A DNA stretch of 64,000 nucleotides from an uncultured Campylobacter sp. (lineage in GTDB: Bacteria > Campylobacterota > Campylobacteria > Campylobacterales > Campylobacteraceae), in assembly GCF_938039245.1 (NCBI RefSeq), contig NZ_CALHVN010000025.1:1-64000 (forward strand), in the 5' to 3' direction. A program made the position numbers and the translations under genes. Of this stretch, positions 52,287 through 61,074 are shown piece after piece (the stretch's first letter is position 1; every line of letters begins with the position of its first letter). The notes under the pieces are model-generated. The model made no database searches. It worked only from the letters and a program-made list of their open reading frames with translations, and was not told the origin of the DNA.

Positions 52287-53204
52287 ATGGCTAAAAATTA
52301 TATCTGCGTTTTTGACTGCGAGACGGTGCCAGACACCGCGCTTTTGCGTAAAATTTACGGCTTTGAGGGAAGCGATGCGGAGGTGGCGAGGCAGGCGTTT
52401 GCCGCGCAAAAAGCAGCAAGCGGAAGCGAGTTTTTACCCGTGATGTTTCACCGCGTCGTGGCAATTTCAGCTGTGATGGCGGACGAGTACGGTAAATTTT
52501 TGCGCGTAAGCACGATGAAAGGCGCAAACGAGCGCGAAATCCTAAATAAATTTATCGGCTTCGTAAACTCGCACAACCCGCGCCTAGTTAGCTTTAACGG
52601 GCGCGGCTTTGATCTGCCGATGATTTTAACGCGCGCGATGAGGTATAACGTCTCGTTTCCGAGCTTTTACGAGGTCGAAAACAAGGAGCTTGGCAAAGGC
52701 AAATGGGACGGCAACTACCGCGACAGGTACAGCGGCAAATTTCACTTCGATTTGCTCGATCACGTGAGCGAGTTTGGCTCCGTGCGCGGGCTAAAGCTCG
52801 ATACGCTCTGCGCTAGCTTAAATTTGCCCGGCAAATACGACGTGCACGGCGATCAGGTGATGGAGCTATTTTTTGACGGCAAGATAGATAAGATCAACGA
52901 ATACTGCGAAAGCGACGTGCTAAATACCTACTGGCTATTCCTAAAATACGAGCTTTTGCGCGGAAATTTGACGCTGGACGATTACGCGGACGATATCTCG
53001 GTGATGAGCGAGTGGCTCGCAGCAAACTGCGCTCAGATGGGCTATACGCCGGTTTTTTGCGAGGCGGTCGATCGCGAGCTGGTGCGCCTTGAAACGCAAA
53101 ACTACGAGGATGAGCCCGAACTCGGAGAAGACGACGAGCAGGCCGGGGTAGAGGAGTACTACACCGAAGAAAATATGCCCGAGATAAATTTAGACGAGCA
53201 GTGA
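52287..53204 (+). CDS. PolB-type 3'-5' exonuclease
   Basis: 305 residues. DnaQ-like exonuclease motifs: VFDCETVPD (ExoI, about 8-16), LVSFNGRGFDLPMIL (ExoII, about 95-109) and INEYCESDVLNTYW (ExoIII, Y-x3-D, about 209-222). The family is described as a predicted exonuclease related to the proofreading domain of PolB. The acidic tail is EDDEQAGVEEYYTEE. It has its own upstream region, and the polysaccharide operon starts about 50 bp after its stop. Confidence 0.9.
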   Translation: MAKNYICVFDCETVPDTALLRKIYGFEGSDAEVARQAFAAQKAASGSEFLPVMFHRVVAISAVMADEYGKFLRVSTMKGANEREILNKFIGFVNSHNPRLVSFNGRGFDLPMILTRAMRYNVSFPSFYEVENKELGKGKWDGNYRDRYSGKFHFDLLDHVSEFGSVRGLKLDTLCASLNLPGKYDVHGDQVMELFFDGKIDKINEYCESDVLNTYWLFLKYELLRGNLTLDDYADDISVMSEWLAANCAQMGYTPVFCEAVDRELVRLETQNYEDEPELGEDDEQAGVEEYYTEENMPEINLDEQ

Positions 53205-53224
53205 GAACGGGCGCAAAAATACGC

Positions 53225-53230
53225 TAAAAT
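53225..53230 (+). promoter_or_regulatory. Possible -10 box of the polysaccharide operon
   Basis: TAAAAT centred in the palindrome GCTAAAATAGC, 25 bp before the ATG at 53256. No other promoter-like sequence separates the genes from here to the window end, all of which are overlapping or within about 20 bp of each other. Confidence 0.4.
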
Positions 53231-53255
53231 AGCGTCAAATCACAAAGGAAAAAAC

Positions 53256-54314
53256 ATGAAAATTTTAGTAACCGGAACGGCGGGATTTATCGGATTTCAC
53301 TTGGCAAACGCCCTTGCAAAAAGAGGCGACGAGGTCGTCGGATACGACGTGATAAACGACTACTACGACGTAAATTTAAAGCTTGCGCGCCTAAAAACGG
53401 CTGGCTTTGAGACAAGCGAGATCAAGCAAGGCAAGCTGATAAGCTCAAAAACACAGCCTAATTTAAAATTTATAAAAGCCGATCTAGCCGATACAGAGAT
53501 GATGAAAGAGCTTTTTGAGAAGGAAAAATTTGACGTAGTGGTAAATTTAGCGGCGCAAGCGGGCGTTCGCTACTCGCTCATAAATCCGCAAGCCTACATC
53601 GACAGCAACGTCACGGGCTTTATGAACATCCTTGAATGCTGCCGCCACAACCAAACTAAAAATCTGGTCTACGCAAGCTCGAGCTCGGTCTACGGACTAA
53701 ACGAAAATATGCCGTTTTCTACGCACGAGGGCGTAAATCACCCCATCAGCCTCTACGCCGCGACCAAAAAAAGCAACGAAATGATGGCGCATACGTATTC
53801 GCATCTATTTGGCGTGCCGACTACGGGGCTGCGATTTTTCACAGTTTACGGCCCATGGGGACGCCCTGATATGGCGCTGTTTTTGTTCGTCGACGCCGCG
53901 CTAAAGGGCAAGAAAATCGACGTCTTTAACTACGGCAAGATGAAGCGCGACTTTACCTACGTGGACGACATCGTAAAGGGCATCATAAAATGCGTCGATA
54001 ACCCCGCAAAACCAAACCCCGTGTGGGATGCGAAGCACCCTGATCCAGCCACCTCAAGCGCACCGTTTAAGGTCTATAATATCGGCAACAATAGCCCCGT
54101 CGAGCTCATGGACTACATCAAGGCCGTCGAGCTAAAAATCGGTCGCGAGATAGAGAAAAACTTCCTCCCGCTGCAAGCCGGCGACGTACCTGCGACCTTT
54201 GCGGACGTTAGCGATCTGGTAGCGGACTTTGAGTATAAGCCCGCAACTAGCGTAAACGATGGGGTGGCTAGGTTTATCGAGTGGTACTGCGAGTTTTACG
54301 GGGTTAAAATTTGA
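53256..54314 (+). CDS. NAD-dependent epimerase, UDP-glucuronate 4-epimerase type
   Basis: 352 residues. Extended SDR: GTAGFIGFHLANALAKRG (NAD site), SSSVYGLN, catalytic YAATKKSNE (Y-x3-K), and GRPDMALFLF plus YGKMKRDFTYVDDIVKGII, a pattern typical of UDP-GlcA/GalA 4-epimerases. It would make UDP-galacturonate for surface glycan. First gene of the operon; the next gene starts in its stop (TTGA). Confidence 0.88.
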   Translation: MKILVTGTAGFIGFHLANALAKRGDEVVGYDVINDYYDVNLKLARLKTAGFETSEIKQGKLISSKTQPNLKFIKADLADTEMMKELFEKEKFDVVVNLAAQAGVRYSLINPQAYIDSNVTGFMNILECCRHNQTKNLVYASSSSVYGLNENMPFSTHEGVNHPISLYAATKKSNEMMAHTYSHLFGVPTTGLRFFTVYGPWGRPDMALFLFVDAALKGKKIDVFNYGKMKRDFTYVDDIVKGIIKCVDNPAKPNPVWDAKHPDPATSSAPFKVYNIGNNSPVELMDYIKAVELKIGREIEKNFLPLQAGDVPATFADVSDLVADFEYKPATSVNDGVARFIEWYCEFYGVKI

Positions 54315-55225
54315 GATTTTTCGCGCTCTTGCTGGCTGCCTTTTTAAATTTAGCTTTGGCGGCGCAGGATTTTGCTTTGCAGCCTGAAAAATTTTCGGCG
54401 CAGGGCGAAAATCTAAGTAGCGCCGCAAGTGCAGATGCTGATAAAAACGCTAAATTTGAGCTTTTAAAGCTTAGCGAATACAAAGGCCAAAACGTCGGCG
54501 GCTGGCTAGCTAGCGAGAAGCTTGACGGCGTGCGCGCCTACTGGGACGGGCGAAATTTGCGTTCGCGAAACGGTAAAATTTTAGCCGCGCCAGAGGCTTG
54601 GAGCGCGCATTTTCCGCCATTTGCGCTTGACGGCGAGCTTTACACCGCGCGGGGCGAATTTGAAAAAATACAATCGATCGTGATGGATAAAACGCCTAGC
54701 GTCGCGGCGTGGAGCGAGGTTAAATTTTGCGTTTTCGATGTGCCAGAAGCTAGCGGCGGACTTTTAAAGCGCCTTAGCGAGCTTGAAAAATTTATCGCAA
54801 AAAACCCGCAAGCGGGGCAAAATTTAAAGATAATCAAGCAGGTAAAAGTAAAAGATAACGCCGAATTTGAGGCGTTTACCGAGCAGATCGTCGCAAAAGG
54901 CGGCGAGGGCGCGGTCGCGCGAGAACCAAACGCGCCCTACGAGCGAAAACGAAGCAAAAACGCGCTGAAATACAAAAAATTTAAAGACGCCGAGTGCGTG
55001 GTGGTCGCACATAAGGTGGGGCAGGGCAAATTTAGCAGGCTTCTTGGCTCGGTCGTTTGCGAAAATTTAAGCGATAAAAAACGCTTTAAAATAGGCTCTG
55101 GTTTTAGTGACAAAGAGCGCGCAAACCCACCAAAGATCGGCTCGGTCATAACATATAAATATCAAAATTTAACGGCAAAAGGGCTTCCGAGATTTCCCGT
55201 ATTTTTGCGGGTCAGGGAGGACTAG
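54311..55225 (+). CDS. Periplasmic ATP-dependent DNA ligase (LigE-like)
   Basis: 304 residues, TTG start. Signal peptide MRFFALLLAAFLNLALAAQ, then an adenylation domain with nucleophile SEKLDGVRAYWDG (Lys about 70), FALDGELYTARGEF (motif III), GGEGAVAREP (motif IV) and KNALKYKKFKDAECV (motif V), and an OB-fold end. Small exported ATP-dependent ligases of this type are linked to handling of incoming or extracellular DNA. It sits oddly within a polysaccharide operon; the next gene is the DUF262 module, 20 bp on. Confidence 0.88.
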   Translation: MRFFALLLAAFLNLALAAQDFALQPEKFSAQGENLSSAASADADKNAKFELLKLSEYKGQNVGGWLASEKLDGVRAYWDGRNLRSRNGKILAAPEAWSAHFPPFALDGELYTARGEFEKIQSIVMDKTPSVAAWSEVKFCVFDVPEASGGLLKRLSELEKFIAKNPQAGQNLKIIKQVKVKDNAEFEAFTEQIVAKGGEGAVAREPNAPYERKRSKNALKYKKFKDAECVVVAHKVGQGKFSRLLGSVVCENLSDKKRFKIGSGFSDKERANPPKIGSVITYKYQNLTAKGLPRFPVFLRVRED

Positions 55226-55245
55226 ACAAACTTAAAGGAGACAAA

Positions 55246-56841
55246 ATGGCACTTAATCTAAATGCAGAGCAGAAATCTATTTTAAATATTTTTGCTAACG
55301 TGGAATATTTAATTCCTAACTATCAACGTCCATATTCTTGGGATGAGCAAAATTGTCAAATTTTATGGGATGATTTGTTTAATGTTTTTGAAGATAGTTC
55401 TATGGGTAACGAAAAGGATGATGGATACTTTTTAGGAAATATAGTTTTAGCCAGAGGCAATGACAACAAAGGATATTGTGAGGTTATAGATGGGCAACAG
55501 CGTCTTATTACTATTGTGTTGTTAGCGAAGGCATTATCCTTATATGATGATAAAAATACAGCATTAGAGAATATTTTATGGGCTAAAAATAGAAGAGACG
55601 AAAGTGATAAGAAACAACGAGTAAAGACGGCTGTTTTTGAGGAGTCTGATAATGATAATCTTAAAGAATGTTTAGAAATAGAAGATATAAATTTTGATAA
55701 TAAAAAATCAAAATTTCATGCAAATATTACATATTTTCTATCTGAGCTTAAAAAACAACGTGATAAATTTGATTTGCAACAGTTTATAGATTTTTTACTA
55801 GATAAAGTATTTCTTTTGCCAATAGAGACAAAGGAAAGCACTCAAGATAAAGCTAGAAATAGCGCATTAACGATATTTGAAACCATTAACAATAGGGGAC
55901 TTGATCTATCTGATGCCGATATATTTAAAGCACAAATTTATAGTGCCGCTATTAACATATCCAAGCAAGATGATTTTATAGAGCGATGGAATGAGATGGC
56001 AAAAAGATGTGATGCTATAAATTATAAAATAGATGATGTATTTCGTGTTTATATGCATATAATTCGTGGAAAAAATGCGGATATAAAGGTTGAAAAGAGT
56101 TTAAGGGTCTTTTTTGCAACTGATGGTGAATATACAAAGGCATTGAAAAAGCAAAATTATAGTGAAATTATGAGCGATTTAGAGAAAATAGTTTTATGTG
56201 TAGAGTATTATTGTATTTTATTGAAAAAGCCAAGTAGTGATACGGACAAAGAAATTTCTAAGTGGCTTGAAATTATTAATGTATATTCAAATAATATCCC
56301 AAAAATAGCAATCTTTATATATCTGTTTAAAAATATACAAGAAGATAACTTGCCTAATAAAAACATAGATGATTTTATATTATATATTAAAAATTTAATT
56401 AGATATGTATATAAAATGGGTGCAACAACTACCGTAAAATTTGAGATATATAAAGTAATAAAAGATACTATGGATGGTTATTCGCATGAATATGAAATGC
56501 CAAATAATAATGAATTGGAATTTTATGGTAAGTTAAAAAAGGGATTTTTACTTATATATTTATATGAAAGATGGGGGCAGGGATTGATTTCTGAATATTT
56601 TATTGATAGTATTGGTGATGATCCAAGAAATATCGGCAATTACTTAGTTGTTGATCGTTTATCATATCTTAGTAGAAAAAAAAGCATTCATTCTAGGCAA
56701 CAAGCTTTTAGAAAATCCTCAATTATAGAATTAAAAGAATATATAGTAGATAAGATAGAGAATTGGGATGAAAGTTTGATGATAAATAGGGAAAAAGAGA
56801 TAAAAGCAACCATAGATAATTTTTTAAGGAATAAAGAGTGA
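55246..56841 (+). CDS. DUF262 (GmrS-like) protein with degenerate DUF1524 half
   Basis: 531 residues, RBS AAAGGAGACAAA. The DUF262 ParB/GmrS-like domain has IPNYQRPYSWDE (about 23-34), YFLGNIVLARG, EVIDGQQRLITIVLLAKAL (about 79-97) and FETINNRGLDLSDADIFKA (about 211-229); this is the NTP-dependent part of GmrSD-type enzymes. The C-terminal region keeps the DUF1524 end (IGNYLVVDRL, KEIKATIDNF, W507, R515), but the H-x-x-P segment that begins the HNH nuclease appears as SEYFIDS, so catalytic residues seem lost. DNA is far more AT-rich than flanking genes. Overlaps the ATPase gene in ATGA-like fashion (4 bp). Confidence 0.85.
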   Translation: MALNLNAEQKSILNIFANVEYLIPNYQRPYSWDEQNCQILWDDLFNVFEDSSMGNEKDDGYFLGNIVLARGNDNKGYCEVIDGQQRLITIVLLAKALSLYDDKNTALENILWAKNRRDESDKKQRVKTAVFEESDNDNLKECLEIEDINFDNKKSKFHANITYFLSELKKQRDKFDLQQFIDFLLDKVFLLPIETKESTQDKARNSALTIFETINNRGLDLSDADIFKAQIYSAAINISKQDDFIERWNEMAKRCDAINYKIDDVFRVYMHIIRGKNADIKVEKSLRVFFATDGEYTKALKKQNYSEIMSDLEKIVLCVEYYCILLKKPSSDTDKEISKWLEIINVYSNNIPKIAIFIYLFKNIQEDNLPNKNIDDFILYIKNLIRYVYKMGATTTVKFEIYKVIKDTMDGYSHEYEMPNNNELEFYGKLKKGFLLIYLYERWGQGLISEYFIDSIGDDPRNIGNYLVVDRLSYLSRKKSIHSRQQAFRKSSIIELKEYIVDKIENWDESLMINREKEIKATIDNFLRNKE

Positions 56842-58319
56842 AAATAAAAGAATTAGAGATTAATAATTTTAAATTTCATAAAAAAAGTTGTTTTAATGCG
56901 AATAGTAAAAATATAATTCTTTTTGGAGAAAATGGAAGTGGAAAAAGCTCGTTGTATTATGCTTTGCATACTATACATAAAATTCTTATTCAGGACAATG
57001 ATTGCGATTTTTGTAAAAAACTTGACCATAATAATCCAAATGAAAATTTATGTAACCACAATGAAAAAGATGATGCTGTATTAAATTTAACTTTTGATAA
57101 TGGCGGTTCTATAAAAATTTCAAAGGACGGCATAGATAATTTGAGCATAATAGATGTAACATCTGCTAAATTTATGCATTTTATCAATCATAATAAATTG
57201 CTAAAAATATTAGAGGGTAATTTTTATGATATTTTAAAGAAATACTTTGTAGAAAAATTTGATTTATTTAGTGAACTTAATATAGAAGTTAATGAATTTA
57301 AAAATGATAGCTCAAAAATAAATACAGAAGATATTAATAAAAAGTTGATGGATAGCTTAAATAAATTAGAGAATTTAATCAATGATGGTCTAAATAAAAT
57401 TCAAGGTGATTTAAAAATCTCGTTTGAGATAGAAGAGATATTTCTCATAGAGATACCTGCTGATGGAAGAGCAATATTAAATGAGCCCAAGATTAATATT
57501 AAAATAAATGAATTTAAGGACTTTAAATTTAGAATAAATGAGGCTAGATTAAAGCTAATTTCTATAATGATGTTTTTTGTGTCAATTAAAGAAGAGAAGT
57601 TGCCTCAGGACAATCCAAATATACTAAAACTAATAGTGCTAGATGATATTTTGCTTAGTATGGATATGGTAAATAGAACAAAGATTATTGATTATATATT
57701 GGATAATTTTAGTGATTATCAGGTTTTTATATTTACTCACGACATATTCTTTCTAAATCACTTACAAAAGCGTATTATGCATCATTGCAAAAAAGAGCAG
57801 ATATGTCAAACTGATTGGAATTTGATTTTTATGTATGCTGTGAATAATGATAATAACGTATTGTTTAATTATTCAGATAATAGCTTTTTAGAGAAAGCAA
57901 TAAAACAGTTAAATGAGTGCAAACTGGATGAATGTGGCAATAACTTGCGTAAAGAGTTAGAGAGTATGGTTTGTAAAATGCAGATTGATTTTTGCATTGG
58001 ACGTGATGGAAAACTACATAATATGATGAATAATTTTTTAGAATTGCAATATAAAAGTATTTTTCTTGAACCACATAAATTGATATTAGATATTAAAAAT
58101 AAATTGAATGTAAATAATCCCAATGAAAGCAAGATTAATGATATAATATGCCAACAAGAGAAAAATTTACAAGGAATTAATAAACTACTGCATAATTTGA
58201 TATGGCATAAAGATATTGTTGGTAATGCATCTTCTCATGCTGCAATTTCTCCACAATTTCAGAATGATTTTTCTAATGCTATAAAAGACATAGAAGATAT
58301 AAAGAATTATTTAAAATAA
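56838..58319 (+). CDS. SMC/ABC-type ATPase with C-terminal helical domain
   Basis: 493 residues, GTG start in the DUF262 stop. Walker A GENGSGKSS (30-38), signature-like NEARLKL (234-240), Walker B LIVLDD (265-270), D-loop SMD and H-switch FTHD (299-302), so the ATPase head looks intact and lacks long SMC arms (coil about 140-215). A Cys/His cluster CDFCKKL...NENLCNH (56-74) follows Walker A. The C-terminal 150 residues (CGNNLRKELESMVCKM, IWHKDIVGNASSHA) are helical, like add-on domains of RloC/PrrC-type ATPases. Likely partner of the DUF262 protein in a defence module. Confidence 0.85.
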   Translation: MKIKELEINNFKFHKKSCFNANSKNIILFGENGSGKSSLYYALHTIHKILIQDNDCDFCKKLDHNNPNENLCNHNEKDDAVLNLTFDNGGSIKISKDGIDNLSIIDVTSAKFMHFINHNKLLKILEGNFYDILKKYFVEKFDLFSELNIEVNEFKNDSSKINTEDINKKLMDSLNKLENLINDGLNKIQGDLKISFEIEEIFLIEIPADGRAILNEPKINIKINEFKDFKFRINEARLKLISIMMFFVSIKEEKLPQDNPNILKLIVLDDILLSMDMVNRTKIIDYILDNFSDYQVFIFTHDIFFLNHLQKRIMHHCKKEQICQTDWNLIFMYAVNNDNNVLFNYSDNSFLEKAIKQLNECKLDECGNNLRKELESMVCKMQIDFCIGRDGKLHNMMNNFLELQYKSIFLEPHKLILDIKNKLNVNNPNESKINDIICQQEKNLQGINKLLHNLIWHKDIVGNASSHAAISPQFQNDFSNAIKDIEDIKNYLK

Positions 58320-58328
58320 GGATAGATG

Positions 58329-59315
58329 ATGAAAATTTTAATAACAGGCGGAGCGGGCTACATCGGCTCTCACGTGCTAAAGGCGCTTTTAAAGCAGGAT
58401 GGGCACGAGATAACGGTCGTGGATAATCTCTGCAAAGGCACTACAAAGGCGCTTGACGCGCTTGAGAAAATCGGTAAATTTAAGTTCGTAAAGGCAAATT
58501 TAGAGGATGATTTAAGCGGGATTTTTGCGGAGGGAAAATTTGACGCGATTATCCATTTTGCCGCATTTATCGAGGTTTTTGAAAGCACGCAAGAGCCGCT
58601 AAAATACTACCTAAACAACACCGCAAACGTAGCTAAAATTTTGACCTATTGCAAAGAGTACGGCGTAAATAAATTTATATTTAGCTCCACTGCTGCCGTT
58701 TACGGCGAGCCCGAGATTGGCGAGGTCGATGAGCAAACCGTGGCAAGTCCGATAAATCCCTACGGCCGAAGCAAGCTAATGAGCGAGTGGATCATCAAAG
58801 ACTACGCCGCCTCAAATGAAAATTTCAAATTTGCGATTTTGCGGTACTTTAACGTCGCGGGCGCCGACGAGGAGGGGCTCATCGGGCAAAACTATCCAAA
58901 CGCCACGCACTTAATCAAAGTCGCGACGCAGACGGCTCTAGGTAAGCGAGGAAGCATGGGAATTTTCGGTAGCGACTATCCGACCGCAGACGGCACCTGC
59001 GTGAGGGACTATATCCACGTGAGCGACCTAGCAGAGGCGCATCTAAGCGCGCTGGAGTACCTAAACGAGCATGAAAAAAGCGAGACCTTTAACGTCGGCT
59101 ACGGACGCGGCTTTAGCGTAAAAGAGGTTATTGAAACGGCTAAAAAAGTAAGTGGGATCGACTTTAAAGTAATTAACGCGCCTCGCAGAGAGGGCGACCC
59201 CGCATGCCTCATCGCAAAGCCAGAAAAGATAAGAAATTTAACTAACTGGCGGCCTAAAAGAGAGGATCTCGCGCTCATCATAAAAACCGCGCTTGAGTGG
59301 GAGAAAAGGCTGTGA
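58329..59315 (+). CDS. galE: UDP-glucose 4-epimerase
   Basis: 328 residues, ATG after AAGGA (an ATG three bases earlier is closer to the RBS). Extended SDR: GGAGYIGSHVLKAL, FSSTAAVYGEP, catalytic NPYGRSKLMSEW (Y-x3-K), GTCVRDYIHVSDLAEAH, and GYGRGFSVKEVIETAKKVSG as in GalE. Interconverts UDP-Glc and UDP-Gal. Coupled to ugd downstream (GTGA overlap). The GC content returns to the host level right after the ATPase stop. Confidence 0.94.
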   Translation: MKILITGGAGYIGSHVLKALLKQDGHEITVVDNLCKGTTKALDALEKIGKFKFVKANLEDDLSGIFAEGKFDAIIHFAAFIEVFESTQEPLKYYLNNTANVAKILTYCKEYGVNKFIFSSTAAVYGEPEIGEVDEQTVASPINPYGRSKLMSEWIIKDYAASNENFKFAILRYFNVAGADEEGLIGQNYPNATHLIKVATQTALGKRGSMGIFGSDYPTADGTCVRDYIHVSDLAEAHLSALEYLNEHEKSETFNVGYGRGFSVKEVIETAKKVSGIDFKVINAPRREGDPACLIAKPEKIRNLTNWRPKREDLALIIKTALEWEKRL

Positions 59316-60634
59316 GGATCGCAGTCGTAGGCACGGGCTACGTAGGACTAGTTAGCGGCGCGTGCCTAGCTAAAATGGGCAACGACGTCATATGCGTAGA
59401 CGTGGACGAAGCAAAGATAAAAGCCCTAAATAACGGCGTCATACCGATCTATGAGCCGGGCCTTTCTGAAATCGTGGCCGAGTGCAGGGCAAACGGCGCG
59501 CTTAAATTTAGCGTCGATATCAAAGAAGCTTTGGCGCACGCTAGCGTGCTATTTATCGCGGTGGGCACGCCTATGGGCGCGGACGGGCAGGCCGATCTGC
59601 GCTACGTGCTAGAAGTCGCAAAAAGCATCGGGCAAAATTTAACATCGCCGCTAATAATCGTGGATAAATCAACCGTTCCCGTCGGCACGGCGGAAAAGGT
59701 TAGCGAGGTGATCGCTAGCGAGCTAAAAAAGAGAAATTTGGACGTCAAATTTGAGGTCGTCTCAAACCCAGAGTTTTTAAAAGAGGGCGCGGCGGTCGAG
59801 GACTTTTTAAAGCCCGATCGCGTCGTAGTTGGCACTAGCAGCGAGTGGGGACAAAACGTCATGCGCGAGCTTTATGCGCCGTTTATGAAAAATCACGATA
59901 GATTTATCGCTATGGACGTAAAATCGGCCGAGATGACCAAATACGCCGCAAACGCGATGCTAGCGACTAAAATCAGCTTCATAAACGAGATCGCGGGCAT
60001 TTGCGAGCGTGTGGGAGCGGACGTAAATTTGGTCCGAAAAGGCATCGGCAGCGACTCTCGCATCGGTTATAGCTTTATATATCCTGGCTGCGGATACGGC
60101 GGCAGCTGCTTTCCAAAGGACGTCGAGGCGCTCATCTACACCGCTAGGCAAAAGGGCTTTGAGCCGAAGGTTTTAAGCGCGGTGGAAGCTAGAAACGCGG
60201 CGCAAAAAACGGTGCTTTTTGAAAAAATTTCAGCATTTTTCGGCGGAAATTTGAGTGGCAAAACGGTGGCGATTTGGGGGCTAGCGTTTAAGCCAAACAC
60301 CGACGATATGCGCGAGGCTAGCTCGCTAGTGCTCATAAAGTCGCTAGAAAACGCGGGCGCAAACGTCGTCGCGTATGATCCAAAGGCCGCAAACGAAGCT
60401 AAAAAATATCTACCTAACTCAAATTTAAAATTCGCCCCGAACAAATACGACGCGTTAAACGGTGCCGACGCGCTCGCGCTCGTGACCGAGTGGAGCGAGT
60501 TTAGGTCGCCTGATTTTACGGAGATGAAACAGCGGCTAAAAAACGCGGTGATCTTTGACGGGCGCAATCAATACGACGCGAAAAATCTGGCAAATTTAGG
60601 CTTTAAGTATTTCCAAATAGGAGTGAAATCATGA
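59312..60634 (+). CDS. ugd: UDP-glucose 6-dehydrogenase
   Basis: 440 residues from the GTG that overlaps the galE stop (a GTG 15 bp earlier is less likely). Rossmann motif VVGTGYVGLVSGACLA, FIAVGTPMGADG, the catalytic-Cys region YPGCGYGGSCFPKDVEAL (about 252-269), and C-terminal NAD domain VAIWGLAFKPNTDDMREASS. It oxidises UDP-Glc to UDP-GlcA, the substrate for the epimerase at 53256. Confidence 0.96.
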   Translation: MRIAVVGTGYVGLVSGACLAKMGNDVICVDVDEAKIKALNNGVIPIYEPGLSEIVAECRANGALKFSVDIKEALAHASVLFIAVGTPMGADGQADLRYVLEVAKSIGQNLTSPLIIVDKSTVPVGTAEKVSEVIASELKKRNLDVKFEVVSNPEFLKEGAAVEDFLKPDRVVVGTSSEWGQNVMRELYAPFMKNHDRFIAMDVKSAEMTKYAANAMLATKISFINEIAGICERVGADVNLVRKGIGSDSRIGYSFIYPGCGYGGSCFPKDVEALIYTARQKGFEPKVLSAVEARNAAQKTVLFEKISAFFGGNLSGKTVAIWGLAFKPNTDDMREASSLVLIKSLENAGANVVAYDPKAANEAKKYLPNSNLKFAPNKYDALNGADALALVTEWSEFRSPDFTEMKQRLKNAVIFDGRNQYDAKNLANLGFKYFQIGVKS

Positions 60635-61074
60635 GGAAAATTTTACTTTTTATCGCGGCTTGCGTGCTGCCGTTTGCGCTTTTTGCAGGCGAAAACGTGG
60701 CAAAAACCGAGGAAAATATTTTCGAGCTACCTATCTCAAAGATGCCGCCTGATTATTTTAAATACGAAGTCGCGTTTTTTAAAGAAATGAAAACCGACTG
60801 CAACTTCGCCTTTTTGCTCGGCGGAAAGCTCGAGGAAAAAGAGGACGCGCGCGGGGTTTATTACGAATTTAGCGGCGGCGACGAGCTAGCGCAAACGATG
60901 ATGCTCTGCAAGGACGGAAAGAAAAAGAGGCGGGGTTATTATGAGCTCACTCAAATTTTACCGGGCGTTAGCCCTATTAAAATCATAACTCCGCAAGGCG
61001 TAGGCGCGGAAATAAGAGTGTATGAACGCGTAAAAAAGATAGAATCAAAAAAATTAAAAAGGAAAGATAAATGA
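60631..61074 (+). CDS. Ecotin-like serine protease inhibitor
   Basis: 147 residues with signal peptide MRKILLFIAACVLPFALFAGE. The mature part matches ecotin in order: FKEMKTDCNFAFLLGGKLEEK (Cys of the disulfide; ecotin has VDCN...LGGKLENK), QTMMLCKDGKKKRR (P1 Met in TMM-x-C-x-DGK), and PIKIITPQGVGAEIRVYERVKKIESK near the end. Ecotins are periplasmic dimeric inhibitors of trypsin-fold proteases such as neutrophil elastase. It overlaps ugd and the next dehydrogenase by 4 bp each. Confidence 0.85.
   Translation: MRKILLFIAACVLPFALFAGENVAKTEENIFELPISKMPPDYFKYEVAFFKEMKTDCNFAFLLGGKLEEKEDARGVYYEFSGGDELAQTMMLCKDGKKKRRGYYELTQILPGVSPIKIITPQGVGAEIRVYERVKKIESKKLKRKDK

Noticed and set aside
56838..58319. 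RecF or SMC housekeeping protein
   Set aside because: Too short for SMC arms, location and base composition do not fit RecF, and the C-terminal domain is absent from RecF.
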